Source of the DNA: Tetranychus cinnabarinus
Lineage: Eukaryota > Arthropoda > Arachnida > Trombidiformes > Tetranychidae
Assembly: GCA_022266195.1 (NCBI GenBank)
Contig: WHVY01000001.1
Span: 15,562,001 to 15,626,000 of the forward strand
Length of the DNA stretch: 64,000 nt
Reading direction: 5' to 3'
Part shown: in pieces, positions 1 through 13,220 of the stretch
How positions within the stretch are numbered: position 1 is the first letter of the stretch
How the letters are laid out: every line of letters begins with the position of its first letter
Notes under the pieces: generated by a model
Database searches by the model: none
What the model saw: only the letters and a program-made list of their open reading frames with translations
What the model was told of the DNA's origin: nothing
Program-made: the position numbers and the translations under genes

Positions 1-234
1 AAATTAACTGTTGGTGATAGGGATAATTGAATTGGATCTGTAATATCTTTAATGATCACTGTTAAATTGTTGAAATGTAAATATTTCCCAAGTCGAGGTT
101 GTTTGTTTAATTGTCAATTAATTTCCATTTTGCGTGTTTCAAAGTAAAACTATTGACTAAACTATAAGAGCGAAGAAAAGATACTAAAATAATTTATTTA
201 TTTTTTCTCTTCAACAAAAATCCAGGTGATTTAC

Positions 235-3200
235 CTGTTTGGAAGTTTCGTTTGGCTGGAAAACGATGGTTTCATTGACTCCAATATAATCAGAGCCAGC
301 ATTAGCTGTACCATCTTCAGTGGCAAAATCAACTGCAATCGATTTGGATAAATCACCTTCACGGGCAACTGTTACAGCAAATTGTCCAACATTTTCCATT
401 ACCGTATAATGAGCAGGATCAAAAAAAACTTTGATTACACTTTCCAACTTCTTTTGAGTTCCATCTTTCTTATCCTCGACCTTTTCCACCCTCCTTTTAA
501 CCATGGCCGATCCTCCAGTTAATTTTTTGGTTGCCTTCAATGTTGACAAGTTCATCAAATTTGACGATCCATTTGAAAAATTAAAGAAAAGAAAGAAAGA
601 TGAATAAAATTGTCCATCAACAATCAATCATCCAAATTTATATTCACTCTGGAAGACAAAGGATTTCGTATAGACTGTTCACAATGCCATTGAAATCATC
701 AACTATGTTCACCTTTATCATTCAACCCAAATCTAATGAACTTGTTCGTATATTACACAACTGAGAATATGCTGGATTACAGATTTACTTGGACTTTCAC
801 CAGAAAAACTGCAATCTCAATTGAATAATGATCATTTTGATTCTAACTTTTGCTGAAATGTTCACATTTGATGATAATGGATATATTTTTTGTGCAGTTT
901 GACAACTTTGAATGATTATCCTTATGATTGTTGTTGCTTTCTTTCCCTCTTCCCTGAGCTTGAATTATAATGATTCAAAATTAATCCAAAAATTGTAGCT
1001 AAATGGAATCATTTAATCCTTATATTTTTCTACAATTGTTGTTACAATTATCTCGTTAATCTGGCTTAATTATTGTTCATGTTGAGATTTAAGGGCAAAT
1101 ATACTAGCAAATTTGAACCATTGAAAGAGCTATGATTATTCATTTGGTTAACGAGACTTTTTACAATTACATTTAATGACAACAATGAGGACAACAACAA
1201 TACTAAACATTGTAAATCGTTGACAATGTTTGTACATAATATTAAATGCATGTATGTATCATCTTGCGACGAAAATGATTACATCGGCAACAATTTAACA
1301 AAACAAACAAGCAAATGTATAAAGATAATAAGATAATGAAAATACAACATCTATTTAATACAAAGATATATGTTGAAAGGTAAAGGGAAGAAACAGAATG
1401 CTATTAAATGTGAAAACCTAGAAACTGATAGTTGACGATAACTGTAAAGATGAACAAAATGATTACCCAGATTATACTATTGTTATTGTTGATCTTGGTG
1501 ATGATAGTGATGATCGGAAGAGAGGAAACTAAAATTTATCACAAAAATCTGGTTTCAAACAAATTTCATAGATAAAAAGATGGAGGAAAACTGTAAATGT
1601 AAGTTAATGTTAAGCCAATGGAAAATGAAGAGAGGAATAAGAATGGGCCACAATTGTAGATGAACATTTTTGGCAACACTTTCTGTCCAAGTAAGTTCAT
1701 TTGACACTATTCCAAAGGAAATAAAATAGGTTATTTGAACACAGAGATCAGTCTATTTCTGGAAACCATGTTTTTCCTCTTCTCATGCCGTGTTATTCAG
1801 TTTTTCACTCACAGTCAGATTCATAATGATATTAGGACATTTCTTAGCCATATCATTATCAATATGCAATCTTGTTCAGCCAATCTTCACTAGTTTTTCC
1901 TGATGTTAAACAATTTAATTAAAATTCACATTTTCACATTATATCGATTGGGACTGAAGACAGGAAAATAATAGTAATGAGTTTGATCATCTGAATTTCA
2001 GTATCAACTCATCTGCTAACATCTGAAAATAATATAAAAAAATGATGATAATAATGATACAAATAACAATGAAATAAGCAGTAAATCTTGATTCTTTCCC
2101 ATGCTGGTTCTTTTCATTAAATTTCATCTAAACAATCTTGGTACCAACCAAGAAAAATTGGCATTGACATTGATTCAATTGAAAATGATATAAAGATACA
2201 ATTGTTACCAATTAAGAATACAAAAATTAAATAATAATGATAATAATAGCGATAAGGAAAAAAAACTAATCAATAACTGAACAAGAAAAAGTATTCAATT
2301 GAATTAGAATCATGAAGAAAAATCATTATTAGATGAGAACAAAAAGGTTAAAGAACGTAATTATATCTTTCATTTTGACAATGATACATAATAAATAAAA
2401 TGGCAGGATTAATAAATGGTTTTAATTAAGTTACTATTAACTGATTACATTTCAATGTTCAACTGGACCAAATAAATTATTGAAATCAATGAGATATAAA
2501 AAGGTCAAAGGAAAGATCCAGAAAGGTTGTAAAAGAGTAAAATGATCAGATTCATTTTCAAATATTCAATCAAAGTTTAAATCATTAATCTAATTTGATT
2601 AACTGAATGTTAACTCGTTTATAGATTTTAATCAACCCTCTCTTAATTAATTAGCAATGGAAGGAAATCAGGGGAAATTGTTTAATTTGTGAAACCGATA
2701 ACAAAAATAGTTGAGTTCTTTTATTTTTAAGGTAAAATGTTGCATTGAAATGAATGTTGAAATGAATTTGATTTGTTCATTTTAAATTTACCGGATTCTC
2801 AGAGAGATGATCAGGCTGTTTAAATGGTTATTCAAAGTGAAGAAAGGATTGATTAATAGATGAGTTGAAACATATAAATCAAGACTGAGAAATAACTTAC
2901 ATGAGAAGAGGAATAAAAATGAAGGTACAAAAATTTTGTTGGTTTCCATGTTAGACTTAATCATACGATTAACGGGATCAAATACAGATGAAAATGAACA
3001 GTTGAAGCTACTAAAAAATGTGATCCAACCAAAGAGTAACTCTTTGGATCCAACTGAACAATCTGAGTGTATTAAGGTTTCACTGCATCAACAATTAGTC
3101 AGTAAATGAAGAGGCACAAAGGTTAAGGTAAAGTCACATTTCACAATTCAACCTAATATTGGTTATTGTCAAATTAATATTACAAAACTGATTGTCCTCC

Positions 3201-6200
3201 ATAGTAAAATTCAATGGAAATTTGCTTCAGGGAAAAATGAAAATAAAGGCAATCTGATTTTCACATTTTCATGATCATAACCATGTAAAGACTACATTCA
3301 AAACTGTAATGTATTCCTAATCAGACACTTTTGAGTTAAAATAAAAGGCACAAAATTAGAAAGAGAAATGTCTTCTGTTTTAAATCTCTTTCTTTCTATC
3401 TTTCTTATTCTCTTTCTTTTATAACCTTAAATTCCTAATGGGTTTATGATAAGAGTTAAGTAAGAGTTGACAATAGGTTACCTTGGATACTTAAAATCAG
3501 ACTTTTCTTATCACATTTTTCAGTTGTTTTATTTTGTCTGTTAAAGATTCAATTTTTGGACCGTTTTTTTTGTCTTACTTTGTTAATGTTGACAATTTAT
3601 TATTGTTAAATAGTAACTATTTCTCTACGAAACTGTCTTCAATCCATTATTAATCAGTTGTTTGCTCAGTTAATTTCACAGTCAACGTGATCTAACCAGT
3701 TAATCTTTATTGACAATGGATTATTAATCTGCTAATGGTTCTTCATCTCATTGTGATTCCATGGGCTTACTTTTTGTGATTCACTTAATTTTTAACTTTG
3801 AATTAATTTGGTGTATAATTACATGATTGAAATGGTAAACATGCTTTGAATTGAATCAATGGTTTCCTCCAACTCTTGAAAAGTCAATCTTGAGACATTG
3901 ATAAACATTCCTTGATTCTTAGCTGCTAATGTTTATGTGCTTCAAAGTGATTGATAGATTCAATTGATGGATTCTGCCTTTGATTTTCGTTTTTTTCAAT
4001 TTTATATTCTGTGCAACTTTTAAACATTTTTCAAGTAAATAACAATATTGAAAGAGTAACATTGGATGTTATTTGAATCGACATTATTGTTGACTGAGTT
4101 AACTTGATTCAAAGTATTGATAATATTGACAATGAATGATTAATTCTACGGTGAAGAAGAAACGGGAAAAGAAGATGATGAAGATTGTGATTTGAAAAAT
4201 AAATGATAGGAATAGTTTAAGAGGAAAGTGAAAAGATGAAAGCGAATAAAAAAGAAGTTCAATTTGAATGGAACATTTAATTCTATTTTTAAAAGCATGT
4301 ACGGCTGATGATGGTAATGAAGATAAAAATACATTGGCAAAGTTAGAATAAGAAGAATCTTCACTGAGTAGGAATTTGAATAATGATAATAGCAATAACA
4401 ATAATAATGATAATAATAATGCAAATGCATGAAATATTAAATTGAAGTTTTAAAGAAAAAAAAGTGTCAACAATTGAAACGAATCACCAATTACCATGAG
4501 AAGAGAAGCTTTTTGATTGGCAAAAAGCAACGAAATTGAATTTACAGTAGTAAGTTGAAAAAATGTGCTTATTTTGCTGTTGATCAAGCAGAATTAAGAA
4601 GAACAAGGTTGAAACTAATGAACAAATATAAAATAATTTTCTTTTTCTTTTCAGTGTTTACCTAAAATTATGGAACTAACGGAATCTGAAGACTCGTAGG
4701 GACTCAACTCATCCAACGGAAGTTCAATTGCAAGCATTGATTATCTGATGAAAGCTAATGTGAATAATGAAGGATGGCATGGAAAAGATACATTTTCAGA
4801 CAGTCTTTCAACAATTTTCTCAATGTGACACTTGAACACTTTTGGTGGTTTGAACCCTTGAAATGGGCTCATGTCTGAATTGTTGCTTGATCTTGAAACA
4901 TTTCCACCTTGGATTCAATTCATTTGGCAACGCAAGTCTTAATTTTATCATCTTGAGTTTAATTACAAGCAAATTTGGATTAATACTTAACGTGTCAAGT
5001 ATAATCAGTAATGAATGCTTGGTGAGTACAAAAAGTTTCACTGTTTCTTCACTACATTTAATGTTTTTAAATTTTACCCAATAACTATAGTTAGTCTCTT
5101 CATGATATATTCATTTACATTCATTTTATTTGCTTACATCTTCGGAAGTGTCAACAAATTTTCATTTTTTCCCCTTCTTCTGTTAGTTGAAAGCAACAAG
5201 AAAAAAAACGCTTATCTAGGTCATTCACAAAATCATATTTCAGTACAATTCAGTTGAGTGAAACAAAATGATGACATTGATGACATCTACTTTATCAAAA
5301 TAGTATAATATCTAATATCAAATGTTTAAGAAGTTCTGTAGCATAATAAAAGCTTTTCTTTTATTATTAAACAAAATTAACATCAATCTTATTCTGATGT
5401 AGAGATTTTTCAAAGTGAAACTCTTTTTTCTACCCTAAATCCAAGACTTTCAATATAAGGTGAACAAGGAAAAGTTATTAATCAAAATGGACCTTAAAAA
5501 TGTGATATTGCAGCATCATGAATTGATTCTGAAAGCTAAAGATATTATACTTTACAGTATTAATGCATGGATATGTTGGAAAGAAAAATGAAAATTCTTT
5601 GTTTCCACTTTTTGACCCATTCCAACATTTTATTATCATATCATTTGATGTTACCAAAAGTTGAACTCAAAATTTATTCATCATAAATTGATATTTATTT
5701 AAGCTAAATTTCCGGTTACTCTTGACCCTGTCAATCCTGCGAAATGTGCGAACAATTTGACATGAAGAAGACGAGAAGTTAATTTCAGAAGTAGAAGAAT
5801 TTTCTTGCTGCTTCAGGCTAAACAGATGATGATGATGATTATTATTATTTGAACAAGAGAAATGATTATTGGTACTCAATCATATCTCTTTTTTTACCAC
5901 CTCTTAACAAGTTTTAAACACTCTAATTTGATTTATTGATGATAACAAATTCAATGAATGATTTATGGTGAGAAATACGATTTAGAGATAAATAATTCAT
6001 ACTTTTTTTCGAGATGATTTAACACAAGGTGAAAATACGTTAATGTTCAATGGTCATTGATTTTGATTTGTTTCTTTTTCTTCTACTTTTTAGCTAAAAG
6101 TTAAGTATGTTTTAATGGCACTCACCTGGAGACGATAAAATGCTCGACTTTTAGGCCCACGATTGATGATCTCTTCTCTGGCCATGTGTTCAATATCCTC

Positions 6201-7604
6201 CATTTGTGCATCCGGATGTTTCTTGCGAAGTTCACGAAGAATTGAAATAAACTCACGTCGATGTTCCTCAAACTCTTTCGTCTCCTCATTAATATCTTCA
6301 TCATCATCAAACACTCTAAACATTCCATGAGAGTGAACACCTGATGTTAAATGAGTCGACTGACTTGCTGCATCTCCAGAAAGGTCAACATGATTAGACA
6401 ATATCTTATCACCCAACTCAACATCTTCAGCATCACCTTCACCTTGAACAATGACTCCACGCTTATTCATGCGATAATTTTTGGACAAATATTTGTAAAT
6501 AAGAAGACGACGATCGGCAATCCAAGCGGTCAGCACGGTAGCCGGGAAAAAGGCAAAGGTTAAAAAGGCTTCCCAAAGGTCAACAATGCCCGGTGAAATG
6601 ACGGAAAGTATAATAAACAGCCAGATGTAGGCGAAAACGGACCAAACCATTGTAACGAAAAAAACTCTCAAATGTTTAATCTTTTTAACCTCACCGGTTG
6701 GAACAACCCAAACACAAACGGCGATAATGACAAACATGTTGAATGCCGCAGAACCGACAATGGTTCCAGGACCAAGATCACCAGCCTCGTAGTTTTGTGC
6801 ATACACTTCAATGATGCTGAGTAAAATTTCAGGTGCACTTGATCCTAAAGCCATAAGAGTTAAATTGGAAACTGTTTCATTCCAAATGCGAACCGAGATG
6901 ACCTGATACTCGCCGTTTGCTTTCTTAATGCGCACATCGCGTTCTTGTGAGGTAATCACCTCAATGGCAGCCATAAATTTATCGGCAACTATAGAGACGC
7001 CTACAAACAGGTAGACAAGGCAGAAAAAATAGACTAAACCGCGAACAATTACATCACCGGTGGACAGGTTTTCCATTGGACGCCAGGCTGGAAGAACCAG
7101 TCCATCTTTACATGCTAATCGATGAACTGATGAGGTTCGATTGGTGTGTAAATAAACTGTTGAAGATGGTTTAGAGGAAGGTGAATCTGGTGCTTCGGCT
7201 GAGGATGATGAGACATCTGCTGTTTCCACTGCGGATGATACAAGCAATGAAGAGGTTAATGATGCTGATGAAAACGATGATGGTCTCGATGAAGAGGAAG
7301 AGGAAGAAAATGATGAAAACGATGGTGATGATGATGATGGTACAGAGGATGATAATGATGATGTGTATGAAGGTGATGCGGATGATATTGAAAATAATCT
7401 GTTGTCATATTGTTCTCGTGAAATGTCGTTTATATTGTTGAGGTCAGTGTTGATTCCAATGGTAACAAGGTTGTGTTTTTTATTACTCCCTGTTTGACTA
7501 GATTGCACAGGTAAACAGTGTAAACTGCATAACAATAGTATTAACAAAAGGTTGTATAAAGGTTTTAACGGTTTAATTGTTAATAACCTGTCGTTTTTCA
7601 TCAT
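235..7604 (-). CDS. Calx: Calx/NCX-type sodium/calcium exchanger, N-terminal part (partial, runs off left edge)
   Basis: Plasma-membrane antiporter that exports Ca2+ in exchange for Na+. Two coding exons are seen: 7604-6126 and 534-235, joined in phase 0 across a GT-AG intron (donor GTGAG at 6125, next donor GTAAAT at 234). The first exon holds a hydrophobic signal-like N-terminus, a long Ser-rich extracellular stretch, the first membrane cluster with the alpha-1 repeat (LTLMALGSSAPEILLS) and an XIP-like basic segment (RRLLIYKYLSKNYRMNKRG). The second exon holds the start of Calx-beta domain 1, with TEDGTANAGSDY. The rest of the regulatory domains and the alpha-2 repeat must lie left of base 1. 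I chose ATG 7604: the upstream extension to 7691 opens with TTG, while ATG 7604 precedes a Leu-rich signal. The Ser tract (about residues 60-150) is much longer than I recall for the family. Family assignment is firm; the exact N-terminus is less sure. Confidence 0.9.
535..6125 (-). other. Calx intron, 5.6 kb
   Basis: It lies between the exon ending in SRAFYRLQ and the exon starting ATKKLTGG; both joins are phase 0 with GT-AG ends. It is AT-rich, with AAT/GAT microsatellite around 4378-4422. Apart from the coding-like remnant at 4655-4990 on the plus strand I see no exon in it. The short reading frames on both strands look like chance openings. Confidence 0.75.
4655..4990 (+). pseudogene. Decayed coding remnant, unrecognised protein
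   Basis: One reading frame stays protein-like for about 110 codons but is broken by several in-frame stops (TAG 4697, TGA 4826, another TGA near 4858, TAA near 4940 and 4988) without frameshifts. Protein-like stretches include SSIASIDYLMKANVNNEGWH and SELLLDLETFPPWIQFIWQR. A pyrimidine-rich tract ending TTTTCAG sits directly upstream (4654), so this looks like a former exon. It lies inside a Calx intron on the opposite strand. I do not recognise the family. Alternatives are a mobile-element remnant or chance composition; the last is less likely given the unbroken amino-acid style. Confidence 0.35.
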
Positions 7605-10600
7605 GAATTGAGGATGACTTGGATAACACTGAATCCTACAGTGAAAAGAAGACGAAGAAGCAAGAAAAAAGGCAAAAAATGGTGAATTCAAGGAATGTTA
7701 ACTTTTCTTGGAATGGATTGGATTAAATGTTTCCCTTCTTCTTCTTCCTGATATTAATTTAAACATTCGATGGAAACACACTTTATCAATTCGAATGAAA
7801 AAAGGATCAAAATTTTCATCTAAATTGCTGTTAACTGGTGAAGTTTAATGCACAAGAGCAAGAGTGTAACATTGAGAAGACGAGGCAATTTAAAAATTGA
7901 GTCGCTACACAGTATTGCACTGGAAAAAACAAAAACACTGAAAATACAAAACTCAAACTCGAGATGAACATTAACAATGTTATATTAACAATAAAGTGGA
8001 TGTAAGGTTGTGATGATTTACTGGTGTCGAGTATGAAAAAGATGATAATGATGAAGATGAAGATGAAGTTGGTAAATGGTGGAGCCAAAAAGTAGAGGAT
8101 AAAGATGAAGTCTAACTCATCATCAACTGACTGTTTAATTGACTAAATAATTTCCTGGCTTGGATAACCTTTCAAAGGTTGTCTTTGCTGGAGACTCCAT
8201 TTTTTTGTTTCAACCTCTGTAATTTTTTAGCTACTCATTTAAGTCCCAAAGCTTGAGCTAAATTTGAAACAGCTAAACATAAAAAGTTGGATAATTATCA
8301 ACATTAAACCTAGCGCCTTCTAGTGAATTTCAACTTCATCTGATTACAATCCTGATCATGTAACAAAAGATGAACCTAAACTCACCTTAAATGACAAGAA
8401 AATGAAATTTGTCTTCAGTCACCTTTGTGACCTCTAAACAACAGAAAGGACCATCAAAGGAGCAAATCTTGTTTTACCTCGAAATCAATGTTTAAAATGG
8501 AAACCATTATCTTTCATTATTAATTGTAACTGAAGATGATCTTGGATCCATTGATTAAATCAATTAAACTCTGGAGTTGCAGTTGAAACTAAAAGGTTGA
8601 GATGAGTTGAATGTTTTGATTTATTCAATTCGGTGTTTAGTTTTTTTAAATTAATTTTTTTCTATTCATTTTTATATTCGTTTTAATGGTTATTGGAGCG
8701 ATTAATTGGCTGCTGGTTCAACTAATTGTATAACACTGATTAAGTCTATGTTTCATTTGTTGTTCAGTTGAAGAGGGAAATGCCATTCAAATGAAGTACT
8801 TTTTCAATGTATCATTAATTTTGTGTAAACACAGGCAGATTAGAAGCTGAAATCAAGAGCTGACTTAATTAAATTGTTCACAATTGAAATTAGTTAGGAA
8901 AATTAAGGGAAAAAGTTGATTATTTTGATTGATTGGAAACAAAATGAACAAAAGAATCACCTTTTTCTTGGTTGTTGTTGTTTTTTTCAAGACAAATGAA
9001 TGTTCACACTAACTAACGATTAACTCTTTTGCTGTTTCAATTTTCAGCAACAAAATTGAGTTTACATGGTAAACAATCAATAATCTTTATTCAGTTTTTT
9101 GATAGTAAACAGGGAATGTAAATTTATTATTAAGTGAAACAATATCTTAATGACAAAAAACGCCTTTCATTTGTTTAATGATTTTGTCTTTTCCTTCAAT
9201 TCTGTACTTTAGATGAAACTCAATTTACATTAGATTAACATGATAAAAGGTAATATAAAACAAAATGTTTTAAAACAAAGTAAAGGTTTACAATTTATGC
9301 TAAATTGTCAATCATCAAAAACAGAGTAAAAAAACATTCTTAGCTGGCAACACAAACAGATTAACAATATAATGTTAACACACAAATTACAATTAAAGAA
9401 ATTACAGAAATTTTTGTTCTCCTCACAATTTGATCAAATAGTCATTTGATTATCCTAAATTTGCAACTTAATCAGGTTAACGATCACTGAGCATCACAAG
9501 TTCAAGCATCGATCAAAGCTGAATAATAATTTTCAGATTAAACTTGAATCAAGATCAACCAGCAAAAACTGTTTAATCCCAAAACAGGCAACTTGGTCAT
9601 GATCAAAGCGATTGTCATTAAGATTATTCGTATTCAGTCAGCTTCACTCGAAATACTTTGCCGTCTGAGTTGAGCTAAAATTAAATTTAATCCAAATTCA
9701 GGGTTAATCTTGGCTATTGAATAGGTTTAACTTGTAATTAAGCTTCGAGTCAGATAAGTTAAACTGAGTTACCAGATTGGTCTTTGACTAATTTGCTTGT
9801 TGAAGAGACAAGAAAAGGTAAAACTTGACCAATTAAAATGATTGTTATTTTGATGAGAGTTGATCCTTTCACCTGAAATGTTCAGACAAGACTCAATGTT
9901 TCATGCAACTTCAAGAGCAATACACTCGTTTGGTAGGTAACATTTGCCTAGCAAATTAACTGGAATCATTGGGTTCATTGGGTGAAGTGTGACAGCGTTA
10001 CTTGGTTTACAAGCTGAAGCCATCATTTGATTGTTACTCGTCACTTGATACTCTCAATCATTCAAGTCAAGTTGAATGCAAAAAATTGAATGTTGAACCA
10101 TTTCCTTTGTGAGGCTATTAATTGAAACATTTCATCTTGACCCATGCATGGTAACAATACTTGCTCACCCTTGACCTTTCCTTTCCTTCCTCACGATAAC
10201 CTTCACCAGATGAAATTGATTGATTAAGAGGGTGAAGAATAACATTTTGTCATCAATTTTACCTAAAATTTTGGTCACCCAAATGATTACCAAAAGTTGC
10301 CAACAGTGTTCACTCAAATGTTTAGTCAAATGAAGAAGAAGATGAAAATTTTTGAATAAAAGGTCAGCTTACCTGATATCCAAGTGCAATGGTGATTTGT
10401 CTTCATGTTTGATAATTAGTTTATCCCAATGACTGAGATTACTATTTGAATTTGGCATTCCCATTAACAGTGGCAATGAGTAGAAGAAGGTAAATTTATT
10501 GGGAAAAAATTTGCTTTTCAATTGATTTTTCACTTCATTTTTGTTTCCATTGATTTACTTGCAATCGTTTCCAGAGCAAATTAAAGCTTTTGGATGAAAT

Positions 10601-12394
10601 TGTTCAACGGTAACATTGAAAAACTGATGAGCTAATTATTGGAAGCAATTGATTTCATTCATTTGCTGTGACTCTTGCAACCAAACAATCTGTTGAGCGA
10701 AGTAGAAGAAGGAAAAAAATTAATAAAAATTAATATCAAAATATGATCATCATTTTCAAGTTGAAATTCACAGGAAAGCAAAAAAGTCTCATCAAATGAT
10801 CAAATTCAAATGAATAAATTACAGTTTCTTTTGCAATACCTTTTATTAATAACATTGCAGCAGGGAAATATTTACAATATCATCAATAAAACAAATTAAA
10901 TTTTTCTTACACAATTCAATAATCTAGTCTTGTACTTTTCATTAAATTCAATATTGAATGCAATTTAATTGTTTCATTTCTCATGTTACCTTCACACTTT
11001 CAAATCTAATATTGAGCCAAACCTGGAGCATCTTCAAGTTGAATGTTTGCTGAAAAAATAGCAAAAAGACAAATGTTAAGATGACAAGGTAAAGCTCAAT
11101 GAACCAGAAACAGCTGTTGACTCAACATGCTCAATCAAATAATTTCAATCACTAAAATGGTCCAAATTCAATTCGTTTCAAGTTCAACATTGAATCTGCA
11201 AAAGGCCCAAACACAAGGACAAGACTAAAGTTTACTCGAAGACTCAAGTTGCTCACATCGCCAGACCAACTTATTTGCACAGTCGATCTGTTAGATCGTG
11301 TTCACGAATCATCGATCGATTGAATCGACATTTTGTTCCAATTCGCTGTTCCAAGTCTTGTCTTTTCCTCTTCGAGTCTTAATCTTTAGACTTTGATGCA
11401 AAATAATGCAATGATTAAGGCTAATGTTTCATACAATTTTGGCTTTTGAACCATTTGGTTGACTTTGGTTTGTTGTCTAATCGCTATTGTTGATGAGAAG
11501 TTGATTTTTGAATTTACTTTGAATGCGTTTGGATTTGAAGATACAAATGAATAATTTTTTTCTATGAATGTATTTAGTTGAATAAAAAGGCTTTCATTAT
11601 TGTTATTGATCAAACATTTACCTAGTAATCAAAGGAATACCAAGTGAAAATGGTTGATAAAAACTTGTAAAAGTTTGATGCTTATAAGATTAATAGGTGT
11701 ACAGTTATCGTCAGGGAGGGAAAAACAGGCAACATGAAATGTTTACAATTCTGAAGCTGTAAAATGAATTGAAGAAGCTGCTGTGGAAAGGAAAAAACAA
11801 GACAAATAACATTTGAAAGTGATAACGTATTTCACATTTGTTAACATTATTATTATGTATAAAGAAGGCGAACAAGAAAAGGTTCACGTTGAACACATAA
11901 ATATCATGAAAATAGCAATAATAATAACATCTAATGATTCACTATTCTTGCAATGATAAAAGGTTAAACTAGCTTCTTTTTGTGTACCTTTAAAGGATCA
12001 ATTGTTACAATCATTTTGCTTTCTTGCTGATTTCATCAACTTGCTAACTTACATGGAAAAAGGTTCATAATAAATTGTACAAAATTGTGAATAAAAGCGA
12101 GGGAAACTTTTGAATTTAAACTATAATTGAAAAAGGTCAAGCATATCAGATGGTACAAAAAAAGAGTCAAAAAATGTTAACAAAGTTTATTATCAAAGCT
12201 TTCTTTTGTTGACTTTTTTTCTCACTCCTTCGTCTTCACATTATGAGTTTATTTTTTTTGACTTTGTCATTTCTTTGAATTTTTCAACACAACAACTCGT
12301 AGGAAGCCAGATTGCAAGACTCTCTATTGAATTATTTCAACATTTTTATATTCAGAAGCAAAGTAAAAGAAAAAAGTTCAAAATTTAAAATTTT
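7605..12394. other. Non-coding stretch upstream of Calx
   Basis: No coding region, RNA gene or mobile element is supported here. The 5' UTR, promoter and possibly 5'-UTR introns of Calx should lie in this stretch, but I cannot place them. A short ATCGATC-rich patch is present at about 11280-11330. Open frames such as 11386-11613 are low-complexity and unconvincing. Confidence 0.5.
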
Positions 12395-12990
12395 CATGAC
12401 TGGTCCATTACGAAAGCTATTAAAATTGAAAAGTAAAATATTCATTGGACATTAAGTCGATTAATCGATCAAAAAGTCAAATCGATTAGACAATCGATTT
12501 TAAAATGAAATCAAGGTAGGATAGGTCAGGTTAGGTTAGATGAAGATGCAATGACTTCATGCTTCATCGAATAACGAAAGCAAATTTCAAAAGTTAGCAA
12601 AGTCGTGGATAAATATTGATACATGAAGATGATTAATAGATAATATCAACAGATCGATCGAAGGAAGGAATCGATTAGAAAATCGATTTTAAATCAAATA
12701 AGGTTAGGGTAGATTAGCTTAGGTTGATGAAAGTGACAATTTCATGCTTCATCAAATGACGAAAGTTCATTAAAGCAACTTCAAAGCTATCAAATACGTG
12801 AATATTCATGGATGAATAAATCTTTAATCGATTAAGACACCAAATCGATTGATCGATTAAAGTGAAAATACAGTTAATCGATTAATCGATATATTTTAAA
12901 ATGAAATTGGGTTAGGATAGGTTAGGTTAGGTTAGGTTAGATGAGGATGAAAAATTTCATGCTTCATCAAATTACACCGCAGCTTTCCAT
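12395..12990. repeat. Three-copy tandem repeat with TTAGG-like and ATCGATT motifs
   Basis: About three diverged units of roughly 190-210 bp: near 12440-12620, 12640-12810 and 12815-12980. Each has ATCGATT palindromes, then a T/A-rich segment, then a run of GGTTAGG/GGATAGG, then a conserved tail with CATGCTTCATC. The third unit has four consecutive GGTTA units (about 12917-12940), matching the arthropod telomere unit TTAGG. A partial extra unit may precede the first. It could be an interstitial telomere-like satellite, a mobile-element remnant or a regulatory cluster. Confidence 0.7.
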
Positions 12991-13201
12991 GGTTTTCAGC
13001 TGAAGTAATCTGGGAAACATTCAGATTTTGTTCTGAATTTTTCTTCTTCAGTTGAAAAGTTTTCTCAATTGAATCAAATGATATGTGATTGAAAAATGAA
13101 AAGAATCATTCCACCTTCGCAGTGTAAAGATTTTGGTTAAAAGACAAACTCAATTGTTTCAATTGAATTTTTCGTGATTGGAATGAACCGCTTTTCTCTT
13201 G

Positions 13202-13220
13202 CTCTCTCTCTCTCTCTCTC
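13202..13220. repeat. CT microsatellite
   Basis: An uninterrupted CT run of about nine units. Confidence 0.9.

Noticed and set aside
7181..7441. Met-rich open frame on the plus strand
   Set aside because: It is the antisense shadow of the Ser-rich Calx tract.
7605..7691. Extension of Calx to an earlier start
   Set aside because: It begins at TTG; the ATG at 7604 directly precedes a signal-like sequence.
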